A DNA stretch of 64,000 bases. Source: Phreatobacter sp. GTDB taxonomy: Bacteria > Pseudomonadota > Alphaproteobacteria > Rhizobiales > Phreatobacteraceae. This document shows positions 17,763-26,955 of this stretch, piece after piece (positions within the stretch are counted from its first letter, which is position 1; each line of letters starts with the position of its first letter). The DNA is taken from NCBI RefSeq assembly GCF_016793595.1, contig NZ_JAEULY010000004.1:434001-498000 (forward strand), read 5' to 3'. The notes under the pieces are model-generated. The model saw only the letters and a program-made list of their open reading frames with translations. It ran no database searches and had not been told where the DNA came from. Made by a program: the position numbers and the translations under genes.

Positions 17763-20507
17763 TCAGATATGGCCGAACTGGAGCGCCGCCAGGATGAGCG
17801 GCAGGTTGTGCGCCAGGTGCGGCGGCACGACCAGATCGAGGTGCCCGCCGGCGATCGGCACGATATCCAGCCCGCCGACCATGCGCCGCCAGCCGAGATC
17901 GTCCGACAGGCCGCGCCGCTCGCAGCGGAACAGAGTGCCCGTGATCGGCAGGGGCGGCTCCTGCGGACCGCCGAGCCAGCGCCCCATGGCCCGCATCCGG
18001 AGCACTTCCTCCAGCTCCAGCCGCAGCATGAAGCGGGTGCCCGAAAGCCGGCCCGGCAGGACCTTCGCCAGTAGCCGGGCGAAGCTGGCCTCGCAGCCGA
18101 GCCGCACCGCCAGTTTCGCCACGCTTCGGCAGAGCATGCGATAGACCGTGACGCGATGCGCGCGGACGCGCTGGATCGCGCGTGCCACTGTCTCGGCGGG
18201 CTGATGGCGCCGGCCATCGACATTGGTGTCGAGGATGCCGAGGAAGCGGATCTGCCGGCCCTCCGCCAGCAGCCGGCTGGCGGTCTCGAATGCGACCGCG
18301 CCGCCAAGCGAATAGCCGAGCAGACGGATCTCCCCACGCGGCTGCGCCATCCGTATCTGGGCGAAGGCTTGGTCGGTCATCGCGGCGACCGTCTGCTGGC
18401 CGTCGAGAATGGCGTCCAGGCCGGGATAGCGGATCGGCACGACGCGGACGACGCGGCCCATCTCGCCGCCGAATGCGGCCATGCTCGGCCCGTAGCCGAC
18501 CGAACCGGGGAACAGGAACAGGATCGGCCGCGCATCATCGTCGGCGCGCGCCGCCAGCGGGCCGTCGTCGGGCGGACTCGATACCGCTTCGACCATCTCC
18601 TCGAAGCTCATGTCGATCCGGTAGGCGTCCATGTGCAGTTCGCGGCCAAGCGCCGTCTCGATGTCGAGCACGCATTGGAGAAGCTTCAACGAGTCGCCGC
18701 CGGCCTCGTCCCAGCGGCCATGCGCCTCGGCCGTCCGCAAGGTCGCCTTCCATATCCGCTCGACGACCGCGCGCTCGCTGGACGCCGCGCCACTCTCCTG
18801 CCGGGCGGGCATCGCGACGGTATCGCGAGTGCGGATGCGCAATTCGCCGTCGAGGCGGCGCAGCGCCTGCGCGTCCATCTTGCCGCCCGGCAGCCTCGGC
18901 AGGTCGGGCAGGACATGAAGGCGGGCCGGATGCAGCGATGGCGGCAGGTTGCGCCGAACCGCCTGACGAAGCGCCTCGACCGGATCGACGCCCTCCCGCC
19001 GTGGCACCACGAAGGCGACGAGTTCGCCCGCCTCGGTCGGCAGCGCCGCGGCATCGACGACCAGCGGCGATTGCCGCAACACGACTTCCAGTTCCGCAGG
19101 CTCCACGCGGCGGCCGTTGATCTTCAGCTGCCGCCCCTTCCGCCCGACGATCCTCACCAGTCCGTCGGCGGCAACGGTTACCAGATCCCCGGTCGGCAGG
19201 ATGCGTTGGCCGGGATGTTCGGGGTCGGCCGCCAGCGGCGCGACGACGCCGCCAGACCAGTGGCCGAGCGCCACATAGGGGCTGCTGATCACGAGTTCGC
19301 CGGTTCCACCGGACGGAACCGGCCGGCCGTCCTCGCCGAGCACCGCATAGGCGATGCCGGGCAGCAGGTAGCCGGCGGGCACGCCGACCCCGTCCTCGGG
19401 CGCCGGCTCGCCGGGAAACCACTGCGATCCCGTCGTCTCGGTCGACGAGTAGCTCACCTGAACCCGGCAGCCGGCGGGCGCGACGGCGCGTACCGCCGCG
19501 ATGTCGTCCCACAGGATGCGTTCGCCGGCGATGCGGACGATCCGCAGCGAGGCGAAATCGTCGCCGCCCTCCCGCATCAGCGCACGCAGCAGGGCCGGCA
19601 CGATATAGACCACCGTCGCCCCGGCCGTGCGGAACCGGCGCCGAACGCCGCGCAGGCCGGCGGCCTCGACATCGACGATCGCAAGGGTTGCGCCCGTCGT
19701 CAGGGCGGAAAGCACTTCCCGACAGCCGGCAATGGTGGCCGCGCCGCTCAGCGGCATCAGCACGTCGCTGGAGCCGATATGACAGGCATCGACATATTGG
19801 TGGACGCGTTGCAGCAGGCTGCGCTCGCTGTTGACGATGCCCTTGGGGCGGCCCGTGCTGCCGGAGGTGTAGAGGACGACGGCCGGGCGATCGACCGAAG
19901 CGGTCATGCCGGAGCCGACCGTCCGGTGTGGCGGCGCGGGCGCCAGCGCAGCCGCCGCGTCGATCCAGCGGACGGTCGGCGCTGCCGGCCAGTCGGCGGG
20001 ACGACTGGCACCGATGCCGACCACGGCGGGCAGCCGCGCATCCGCGACGATGTCGAAGATGCGCTGCGGCGGGTCACGCGGGTTGAGCGGCACCACCAGC
20101 CGGTCGCATTCGAGGCCGGCAAGCATGCCGACCGGGAACCAGGCCGAGTTGCCGAGTATCAGCCCGACAGCCTCCCCCTGCGCCGTGACCGCGGCAATCC
20201 GGTCCGAAAGCGACGAGACCGCCTCGACGAGCTGGCGATAGGTGAGCGCGACCGCATCGTCCACGACAGCGGGCTTGTCGGGAAACGCTGCCGCCATCCG
20301 CCGTACGTGCTGCATCACCGGCACCTCGGCGAACTGCGCGCCGAGCGGCTCGAAGGGATGATCGACAGGGCCGCCGGCGTCCAGGGCCCTGCGCGGCGGC
20401 ATCGACCAGACGAAGGACGGCGGTGGCGCTGCGGGGATCTCGCGCCGGACGGGGCTGTCGTAGATCGGGGCGCCCCCTGTCGTTCGGCGGCTGTTCATGT
20501 CGAGCAT
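17763..20507 (-). CDS. NRPS-like protein: adenylation, carrier and thioesterase domains
   Basis: 914 residues. The adenylation domain (about 60-550) has LYTSGSTGRPKG (212-223), YSSTETT (353-359), TGD (439-441), GRKGRQLKINGRR (455-467) and the adenylate-forming Lys543. A carrier domain follows with GGDSL (Ser606, phosphopantetheine site). The thioesterase has GYSLGG (Ser733), Asp760 and HLDL (His889), a complete triad. There is no condensation domain. In the A4 region (residues 254-265) the usual FDxS is replaced, so the Asp that binds an alpha-amino group seems absent; a carboxylic acid other than an alpha-amino acid may be the substrate. It ends the minus-strand polysaccharide operon. Activating an acyl group for polymer or amino-sugar modification is inferred. 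ATG 20507 has GGAG six bases upstream; an earlier start at 20609 is possible. Confidence 0.85.
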   Translation of the reverse strand: MLDMNSRRTTGGAPIYDSPVRREIPAAPPPSFVWSMPPRRALDAGGPVDHPFEPLGAQFAEVPVMQHVRRMAAAFPDKPAVVDDAVALTYRQLVEAVSSLSDRIAAVTAQGEAVGLILGNSAWFPVGMLAGLECDRLVVPLNPRDPPQRIFDIVADARLPAVVGIGASRPADWPAAPTVRWIDAAAALAPAPPHRTVGSGMTASVDRPAVVLYTSGSTGRPKGIVNSERSLLQRVHQYVDACHIGSSDVLMPLSGAATIAGCREVLSALTTGATLAIVDVEAAGLRGVRRRFRTAGATVVYIVPALLRALMREGGDDFASLRIVRIAGERILWDDIAAVRAVAPAGCRVQVSYSSTETTGSQWFPGEPAPEDGVGVPAGYLLPGIAYAVLGEDGRPVPSGGTGELVISSPYVALGHWSGGVVAPLAADPEHPGQRILPTGDLVTVAADGLVRIVGRKGRQLKINGRRVEPAELEVVLRQSPLVVDAAALPTEAGELVAFVVPRREGVDPVEALRQAVRRNLPPSLHPARLHVLPDLPRLPGGKMDAQALRRLDGELRIRTRDTVAMPARQESGAASSERAVVERIWKATLRTAEAHGRWDEAGGDSLKLLQCVLDIETALGRELHMDAYRIDMSFEEMVEAVSSPPDDGPLAARADDDARPILFLFPGSVGYGPSMAAFGGEMGRVVRVVPIRYPGLDAILDGQQTVAAMTDQAFAQIRMAQPRGEIRLLGYSLGGAVAFETASRLLAEGRQIRFLGILDTNVDGRRHQPAETVARAIQRVRAHRVTVYRMLCRSVAKLAVRLGCEASFARLLAKVLPGRLSGTRFMLRLELEEVLRMRAMGRWLGGPQEPPLPITGTLFRCERRGLSDDLGWRRMVGGLDIVPIAGGHLDLVVPPHLAHNLPLILAALQFGHI

Positions 20508-20613
20508 GGGTGGCTCCGTTCCCCGCATTGTCGTCCTAGGCGGTGGCCGGGATGGCGACATCGTACGATCGGAGGAGATTCCGGCCGGAGCGCCACCAAC
20601 CCGCGTCATGGGT

Positions 20614-22770
20614 TCAGCTCCCTCCCGCCGCGATCTGGCCTACGGCGCGCGAACGAAGGCGCTCCGAAACGGCGCAGGCGAGCCCCGGCAGGAGACCAAG
20701 GCGGCGGTGGATGCTGACCGCCATGATGATGTTCCAGACGATGATCACCAGCGTGGTCGCCAACGCCGCTCCGACGGCGCCGAACAGTTTGATGCCGATC
20801 AGGCATCCGGCGACGTTGAGCGCTGCGCTGATGGCCATGGCGAGCGCCGCCGCCCGCTCCTGGCCGGTCATCGTCATCAGGTGTTGCTGCGGCCCCATCG
20901 CGGCGGCGATGAGCTGGCCCAGAACGAGCAGGCGCGCGATCTGGGCCCCCTGGACGAAGTCCTCGCCGAAGAAGCGCAGCACCGGCTCCATGAAGATGAG
21001 GAGCGGCGCGGCCAGAAGACCCGACACGGCGAACGACAGAAGGGCGGCGCGCGCGAAGAGCCGTTGCAGGCCGGCATGGTCATCGCGTGCATGAAGATCC
21101 GCCGCCGTGGGCGCGAACATGGTGCCGACCGCGACGCGCGGCAGCAGGATCAGCGTTGCGATACTGAAGCCAAGCGCAAAGATGCCGGCCTCGCGAATAT
21201 GCTCCAGCCAGCCCAGCAGGATGACGCCGGTGCGAACCATGAGCACGTCGAGCAGCGACAACACCGTCATCGGCAGCACGGTCGCGCACCATTGAGCAAT
21301 AGAGAAGGCCGGCCGCACGCCCTTCAGATAGGCCGGCCAGATCCGCAGCATCAGCACGAAGGCGAGACAGGCGGTGAGCACCGAGCTGACCAGCAGCGCG
21401 GTAAGAACGCCGGTGGCGTCCACCGGCCGGATGGCGAGGGCCGCCATGACCGCCACCAGCGCTGACAGGAGCGCGTCGCGGGCGATGCGTTCGGGCAGAA
21501 GCGCCGTCACCACCCCGCCGAAGGCGCGCACCAGCGCCGCGCTGATCAGATACATGGTCATGGCGGGGATCGTGGCCATGCCGATCAGCAGACCCGCCTC
21601 CTTGGAATCCGGAATGTGGTCGGCGACGGCGACGATCACAGCGATTCCGATCGCCGCGAGGATCAGCGATGCAACGGTCGAAACGCCGATCGCGAACAGC
21701 ACGACGCCCCGCACGAGCCCCCATTCCTCGCGCGCAGCATGGACCGGCACGAAGCGCAGCACGGCGACGTGAAAACCGAGTGTCGCGACGTAGGAAAGGA
21801 ACGAGGTCCAGGCCAGCACGTAGGAGAATATGCCGAAGCCATCCGTGCCGATCAGCCGCGCGATCTGCAGTTGCACCAGGCTGGTCAGAACGGCGCCACC
21901 GACATAGAGCGCGAAGGCCTGCGCGCTCGCGCTGGTCATGCGCTTGCCGAGATCCGGCTCCTTTTCCGTCCTCGCCGCCTGTTCCGGCTCGCTTTCGGCG
22001 GGGCGATCGGGCGGCGGCGCGTCGCCCGGCGCCTTCGCGGCCGGTCCTATGCGCAATTCGACCGCCTGCTCGATCCTGTCCAGTGCCGCGCCGAGCGAGA
22101 CGCTATCCAGCGAACGCACCTCGATGATCGAGCCGCCACGCTGTTCGAGCAGCCCCTGGATGCGATCCGCTATGGGACCGGTCGCCATGCTGGTGCTGAG
22201 TCCTGCATCGAAGAACTGCTCCATTCGCGGCAGATGCTCCGAGCGATCCCGCAGGCGGCGCTCAAGCAGTTCGCACGGCGCATCGAGACGCACGACCAGA
22301 TCGGCCTGCGGCGCCGCCTCCAGCGCACCGGCGAGCGCGGCATCGTTGGCGGCGCGGGTGAAGGCGGCGAGCGAACAGACGGCTTGCAGATAGGCCTGGT
22401 CGAAGATCACGACCCGGCTGGACTGGGCATTGCGCTTCCAGCAGCGCGAGAGGCGCAGGATGTACTGCCACAGGCGCAGCATCCAGACCGGGCTTTTCGG
22501 CGGCAGCAGCCAGATGAGCGAGTTCGCCAGGTGCAGTTCCTGCCGATGCTTGCGCGGCCGAAATACGGTTGCCAGCGTCCGCAGGAAGGCCCGGCCAGCC
22601 CGCCCCAATGCCGAGCGGCTGCCACCCGAGTCCGATGATCGCTCGGGCTCGCCCTGCCGGTAGCTGAGGATGACCGACGTGGCGTGGCCCTGCCGTTCCA
22701 GGCGCTGTCCGAGCGCCAGGGCCAGGGTGGTCTTGCCGGAGCCGGGCGGGCCGAACAGTTCGATGATCAT
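20614..22770 (-). CDS. Fusion of a P-loop kinase-like domain with a Wzx-type flippase
   Basis: 718 residues. Residues 1-220 form a P-loop domain of the thymidylate-kinase/adenylylsulfate-kinase style: MIIELFGPPGSGKTTLALAL (Walker A at 7-15), VVIFDQAYLQAVCSL (a DQ-type second motif), LVVRLDAPCELLERRLRDR (typical nucleotide-kinase lid region). Residues 225-275 are a Pro/Glu-rich linker. From about 280 to the end come 12-14 membrane segments of a polysaccharide flippase (LIGTDGFGIFSYVLAWTSFL, GTMFAPTAADLHARDDHAGL, FFGEDF). The flippase would move lipid-linked units across the inner membrane; what the kinase domain phosphorylates is unknown. ATG 22770 is chosen because a GGAGG site overlapping the upstream stop precedes it. 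It lies one base from the Wzc-like gene. Confidence 0.85.
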   Translation of the reverse strand: MIIELFGPPGSGKTTLALALGQRLERQGHATSVILSYRQGEPERSSDSGGSRSALGRAGRAFLRTLATVFRPRKHRQELHLANSLIWLLPPKSPVWMLRLWQYILRLSRCWKRNAQSSRVVIFDQAYLQAVCSLAAFTRAANDAALAGALEAAPQADLVVRLDAPCELLERRLRDRSEHLPRMEQFFDAGLSTSMATGPIADRIQGLLEQRGGSIIEVRSLDSVSLGAALDRIEQAVELRIGPAAKAPGDAPPPDRPAESEPEQAARTEKEPDLGKRMTSASAQAFALYVGGAVLTSLVQLQIARLIGTDGFGIFSYVLAWTSFLSYVATLGFHVAVLRFVPVHAAREEWGLVRGVVLFAIGVSTVASLILAAIGIAVIVAVADHIPDSKEAGLLIGMATIPAMTMYLISAALVRAFGGVVTALLPERIARDALLSALVAVMAALAIRPVDATGVLTALLVSSVLTACLAFVLMLRIWPAYLKGVRPAFSIAQWCATVLPMTVLSLLDVLMVRTGVILLGWLEHIREAGIFALGFSIATLILLPRVAVGTMFAPTAADLHARDDHAGLQRLFARAALLSFAVSGLLAAPLLIFMEPVLRFFGEDFVQGAQIARLLVLGQLIAAAMGPQQHLMTMTGQERAAALAMAISAALNVAGCLIGIKLFGAVGAALATTLVIIVWNIIMAVSIHRRLGLLPGLACAVSERLRSRAVGQIAAGGS

Positions 22771-22771
22771 C

Positions 22772-24961
22772 TCAGCCTCCGACGCGGGCACCCGTCAGGA
22801 CGACGGGCCTCGGCGCCAATGCGGGCTCCTCCTCGGAGAGGATCGAGGCGATCCGTGGTCCGCCTGGCGCCTCCACGCCCGCGGCCCGGGCGAGGAACTG
22901 CACGGCGTCGCGGGCGGCTGCGCGCTCGGTGACGCCGGCACGGACCAGGAACAGGATCCAGTCGGCATTCATCGCGGCGAGACCGACCTCGGGCCGCTCG
23001 CGCACGCTGTCGTCGTCCACGATGATCAGGTCGTAGGTGCCGCGGAAGCGGTCGCTCCACCGGCCGCCCGGCTCGTCCATTCCGAGGCCGGAGGCCGTGT
23101 CCAGCCGTGCGGCGGGCACGAAGTCGATCTGGAGATGGCCGATCCGCTCGGCCGCGGCCGGACGCGCCGTGCTGCCGGCGGCGACCTCTGCCGGGCCGCC
23201 GCGGGCCGGCGGGTCGGGCGCCCGCTCCAGCCGCGCGGGATGGTTGCTGCGACTGACCAGCAGCACCTTCATACCGAGCCGCGCGCCGACGGCGGCAAGG
23301 CTCCAGGCGAGCGTGGTCTTGCCCTCCCCCGGTCCGGTCGAGGTCAGCAGGACGACCTGGGGACCATGACGCGTGCCGCTCGTCGGCATCAGCGATACAA
23401 GCAGCGAGCGGACGGCCCGCGCATAGTCGGATTGCGGCTCGTCGCGCGGCATCAGCGGCGCGCGGAGCGCCTCGACGCGCGACAGATAGGGCACCGCGCC
23501 GAGGCAGGGCACCGCCAGGGCATCGACGGCGTCGTCCTCGTCGCGCACGGTGCGCTCGACGACGCCGAGGCCGAGGGCCAGCAGGATGCCGAGGATCGCC
23601 GAGGCGATGACCATGGGCGGGATCAGGAAGGCGGGGTGCAGCGAACTCGGCCGCTCCGGCGGCCAGGCGGTCGCCAGCAGCCGCGCGTCCGGCCGGACGA
23701 ACTGGACCTGCTCGTCGACCTCCTGCTGGCGGCGTAGCAGGCCGTCATAGAACTGGCCGAGCGCCGCTGCCTGCCGCTCGAGGGCGCGCAGGCCCGACAG
23801 GCCGTCGGCGGTCGAGTTGGCCGCCGCGCGCAGCGGCGCGAGCCGCTGTTCGATCGACCGTGCCTGCTCGCCATAGACCTGAGCCTCGCCTTCGAGGCGG
23901 CGGATGCCGCGGGCAAGCTCTTCCTGGATGGCTGCCGTGGAGGCGACGTCGCCGGTGTTCTGGCGACCGGCATCGCGCCGCACCAGGTCCAGCAGCAGCG
24001 GCGAGCCGAGCAGGCGCGCCATCTCCATTTCGGCGCCCGGCCGCTCGCGAAGCTCCCTGGCCCGCGCGAGGCGCTCCGTCGCCGACTGCATTTCCGAACG
24101 CGCTATGGCCAGCTGGCGCGACATCTGGGCGATCTGGAGGGCCGTCTCGTCGGCCGGCGCCGTGCTCGCGGCGGCGTGCAACAGACGATAGGCCTCCAGT
24201 TCCCGCTCGGCGCGCGCGACCTCGAGGCGGGCCTCCGGTATCCGCTTGGCGAGCCAGACCATCAACCGCCGGGCCTCGACCCGGTGGCGCAGCGCGAGAT
24301 CGTCCAGATAGACCCGCACGATCGTGTTGGCGACGGCGGCGGCCGTCTGCGGGCTCGCCGACGTATAGGTCACGGTGATGACCCGCGAGCGCCGCTCCTG
24401 CCCCACCCGCAGGCGCTTCTTCAGCTCGAGCGCGAGGGCGTGCGCCGCACCATCGGCCGTTTCCTCAGGCGTGGGGTGCGGACCGGCAAGGCCGAGCGGC
24501 CTCAGCACCCGGTCGACGACACTGCGGATGCGGGACAGGCGCGAGGGCGGTTCGGCATAGTTCTCCGGCCGGTTCGCCAGCAGTGCCGAGGCAACCGCCA
24601 GCATGTGGGCATCGGAGGCCAGAATGGTGACGTGGGTCTCGATCGCCGATTCCTCGGTCGGCTGCGTGGCGGCGGTCGTGCCCGGTCCGTCATTGCCCCG
24701 CTGATCGACGATGATCTGCGAGGAGGCCGCATAGTTCGGCTGCACGACGATAGCCGTGACCAGCGCCACCGCAGTTCCCGCGGCGATGACACCGAGGATC
24801 AGCCGCCAGCGCCGCATGAGGGTTCCGAGGCTCCGGCTGATCGCGTGGCGGGCGCCGTCGGCGGGATGGGCGCCATAATCGGGCGTGCTGTCGAACGGGC
24901 CGCCCCCCGTCGCTCGAACGGAGTGGAGGAGCCGTGCCTCAGGTCCGAGAAGCGCCCTCAT
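22772..24961 (-). CDS. Wzc/ExoP-like polysaccharide co-polymerase with degenerate kinase domain
   Basis: 729 residues. A Wzz-type domain with membrane helices at about 53-73 and 445-467 flanks a periplasmic coiled coil (240-420). The cytoplasmic domain has Walker A STGPGEGKTT (541-550) and Walker B YDLIIVDDD (643-651). The Walker A' motif of bacterial tyrosine kinases, expected near 566-572, reads LLVSRSN and lacks the Asp residues, and no Tyr occurs after Tyr643, so the C-terminal Tyr cluster is missing. Kinase activity therefore looks lost, although the chain-length and export role with the OPX protein at 16444 should remain. ATG 24961 has GGAG six bases upstream, straddling the stop of the amidotransferase gene; an upstream TTG at 24973 is possible. 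Confidence 0.9.
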   Translation of the reverse strand: MRALLGPEARLLHSVRATGGGPFDSTPDYGAHPADGARHAISRSLGTLMRRWRLILGVIAAGTAVALVTAIVVQPNYAASSQIIVDQRGNDGPGTTAATQPTEESAIETHVTILASDAHMLAVASALLANRPENYAEPPSRLSRIRSVVDRVLRPLGLAGPHPTPEETADGAAHALALELKKRLRVGQERRSRVITVTYTSASPQTAAAVANTIVRVYLDDLALRHRVEARRLMVWLAKRIPEARLEVARAERELEAYRLLHAAASTAPADETALQIAQMSRQLAIARSEMQSATERLARARELRERPGAEMEMARLLGSPLLLDLVRRDAGRQNTGDVASTAAIQEELARGIRRLEGEAQVYGEQARSIEQRLAPLRAAANSTADGLSGLRALERQAAALGQFYDGLLRRQQEVDEQVQFVRPDARLLATAWPPERPSSLHPAFLIPPMVIASAILGILLALGLGVVERTVRDEDDAVDALAVPCLGAVPYLSRVEALRAPLMPRDEPQSDYARAVRSLLVSLMPTSGTRHGPQVVLLTSTGPGEGKTTLAWSLAAVGARLGMKVLLVSRSNHPARLERAPDPPARGGPAEVAAGSTARPAAAERIGHLQIDFVPAARLDTASGLGMDEPGGRWSDRFRGTYDLIIVDDDSVRERPEVGLAAMNADWILFLVRAGVTERAAARDAVQFLARAAGVEAPGGPRIASILSEEEPALAPRPVVLTGARVGG

Positions 24962-24963
24962 GG

Positions 24964-26955
24964 TCAACTCCAATGCTGAGCGGTTTCAAGTTCGGGAACA
25001 CGGTCCGCCGGAGTGGACCGCGCATGTTCGTCAAGCCATGCCTGCAGCATCAGAACCGCCCAGAGGGCGCGCGAATGGTCGCCTCGTCCGTCGAGATGGT
25101 CGGACCAGCGGCGGCGCACCCCGGCAACGTCGAGCAGGTCGTGCCGGGCGAGCATGGCAGGGCTGAGCAGGTCCTCGGCCCAGCCGCGAAGCGGCCCGCG
25201 CAACCAGGCCCCGACCGGCACGTCGAAGCCGCGCTTCGGGCCTTCGAACACGCTGCGCGGCACGTAACGAGCGAGGACCTCGCGCAGAATCCACTTGCCG
25301 CGCCCGCCGCGCACCTTGACCCCCGTCGGCAGGCGCCAGGAGAACTCGACGACGCGGTGATCCAGCAGCGGGCAGCGCCCCTCGAGGCTGACCGCCATGG
25401 TCGCCCGGTCGAGCTTCACGAGGATGTCGTCCGGCAGGTAGCCTGCCATGTCGCGATGGACCACGCGGGAGACGATGTCGTCGAGGGCGGGACCGGCTGG
25501 ATCGGCCGTCGCCGGGGCCTGCGACAGGGGCAGGTCGGACAGGCGCGTCAGCCGATCGTAAAGGCCGTCCTCGCCGCCCTCGATGAGGCGGCCGAGGCGG
25601 ATGAGACTGTCGCCTTCGACCAGGCGCCGCAGTCGGCCGGGCAGCGGCAGGGCGGCCGCGACACGCCGGGGAAACCGGCCGGAGAGGCCCAGAATCAGCG
25701 CCGCAGCTGCCCTTCGGGCGGCTTCCGGCGCGGCGAGCAGGCTGGCAAGGCGCGACACCGTGAAATGCCGCTGATAGCCCGCAAAGCACTCGTCTCCACC
25801 GTCGCCGGTCAACGCCACGGTCACCTCGCGGCGCGCCATCCGGGAGACCAGCAGGGTCGGGATCTGCGATTCGTCGGCGAAGGGCTCGTCCCAGATGCGT
25901 GGCAATTCGGGGATGGTCTTCATCGCCTCGTCGGGCGACAGCCGGAACTGGGTGTGGTCGGTGCCGAGATGACGCGCCACGCGCGAGGCGCCGGCGGACT
26001 CGTCGTAGCCGGATTCGTCGAAGGCGATGGTGAAAGTGCGCACCGGCCGCGCGGACTGCGCCTGCATCAGCGAAACGACCGTCGCGCTATCGATGCCGCC
26101 TGACAGGAACGCGCCGAGCGGCACATCAGCCACCATGCGCTCGCGCACCACCTGCCGCAGGAGGTCGTCCAGCGCGCCGACGAGTTCGTCGTTTCCCGCC
26201 GCGAACTGGTCCGCACGCCCCCGCTCGGCGGCATCGGCGAGCGACCACCAGGGCCGGCAGGCTGCAGCAAGGCTCGCGGCATTGCCGCCCCGGGCAAGAT
26301 CGTCGGTGCTCAACGTCAGGCTCGAACCGGGCGGGAGCTTGAAGACCTGCCGGTAGATGCAGCTGTCGCCGGCAACGACGCCCCGCGCAAGGAACCCGGC
26401 CACCGCGTCGCGGTCGATCGCCGGTGTGAAACCGGGGACCGCCCTCAACGCCTTGATTTCGGAGGCGAACAGCACCGCCCCCCGCAGGCAGGCGACATGA
26501 AGCGGTTTCTTGCCCATGCGGTCGCGCGCCAGATGCAGCACGCGGGCGCGACGGTCCCACAGCGCGAAGGCGAACATGCCGCAGAACCGCCGCAGCGCCG
26601 GCTGCAGGCCCCATGCCTCGACCGCGCGGATCAGCACCTCCGTATCGCTGGTGCTGTGGAAGCGGTGCCCGAGCGCCTCCAGTTCCCTCCTCAATTCGAG
26701 GAAATTGTAGATCTCGCCGTTGAAGCTCACGACGAGGCTGCCATCCTCCGAATGCATGGGCTGCCGGCCGCCTTCCGACAGATCGACGATGGCGAGGCGC
26801 CGGTGGCCGAGCGCGATGCCGGCCTCGCGGTCGATCCAGGTTCCTTCCCCGTCGGGACCGCGATGGGCGATCGCCGCGAGCATCGGGCCGACCACATCGA
26901 CGCGCAGCTCCGCCGGCGCGCCCGGGCCCCGGAAGATTCCCGCTATGCCGCACAT
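24964..26955 (-). CDS. Asparagine-synthase-type glutamine amidotransferase
   Basis: 663 residues. The protein begins MCGIAGIF, so Cys2 becomes the N-terminal nucleophile of the glutaminase domain, followed by AIAHRGPDGEG, LGHRRLAIVDLS and SFNGEIYNF. The synthetase domain has the PP-loop SGGIDS at 285-290 and LTGDGGDECFAGY. Free asparagine synthesis is possible, but in polysaccharide operons this family often amidates uronic acids, as proposed for WbpS-like proteins; ugd and the epimerase in the same locus provide such acids. The frame is open upstream, but the MCGIAG start is decisive. It overlaps the ligase-like gene by 13 bases, and its stop lies two bases before the Wzc-like start. Confidence 0.92.
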   Translation of the reverse strand: MCGIAGIFRGPGAPAELRVDVVGPMLAAIAHRGPDGEGTWIDREAGIALGHRRLAIVDLSEGGRQPMHSEDGSLVVSFNGEIYNFLELRRELEALGHRFHSTSDTEVLIRAVEAWGLQPALRRFCGMFAFALWDRRARVLHLARDRMGKKPLHVACLRGAVLFASEIKALRAVPGFTPAIDRDAVAGFLARGVVAGDSCIYRQVFKLPPGSSLTLSTDDLARGGNAASLAAACRPWWSLADAAERGRADQFAAGNDELVGALDDLLRQVVRERMVADVPLGAFLSGGIDSATVVSLMQAQSARPVRTFTIAFDESGYDESAGASRVARHLGTDHTQFRLSPDEAMKTIPELPRIWDEPFADESQIPTLLVSRMARREVTVALTGDGGDECFAGYQRHFTVSRLASLLAAPEAARRAAAALILGLSGRFPRRVAAALPLPGRLRRLVEGDSLIRLGRLIEGGEDGLYDRLTRLSDLPLSQAPATADPAGPALDDIVSRVVHRDMAGYLPDDILVKLDRATMAVSLEGRCPLLDHRVVEFSWRLPTGVKVRGGRGKWILREVLARYVPRSVFEGPKRGFDVPVGAWLRGPLRGWAEDLLSPAMLARHDLLDVAGVRRRWSDHLDGRGDHSRALWAVLMLQAWLDEHARSTPADRVPELETAQHWS

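Noticed and set aside
17763-20507. Possibility that the NRPS-like gene is part of a siderophore or antibiotic cluster
   Set aside because: No condensation domain, no further modules and no typical transport genes nearby; every neighbour belongs to polysaccharide assembly.
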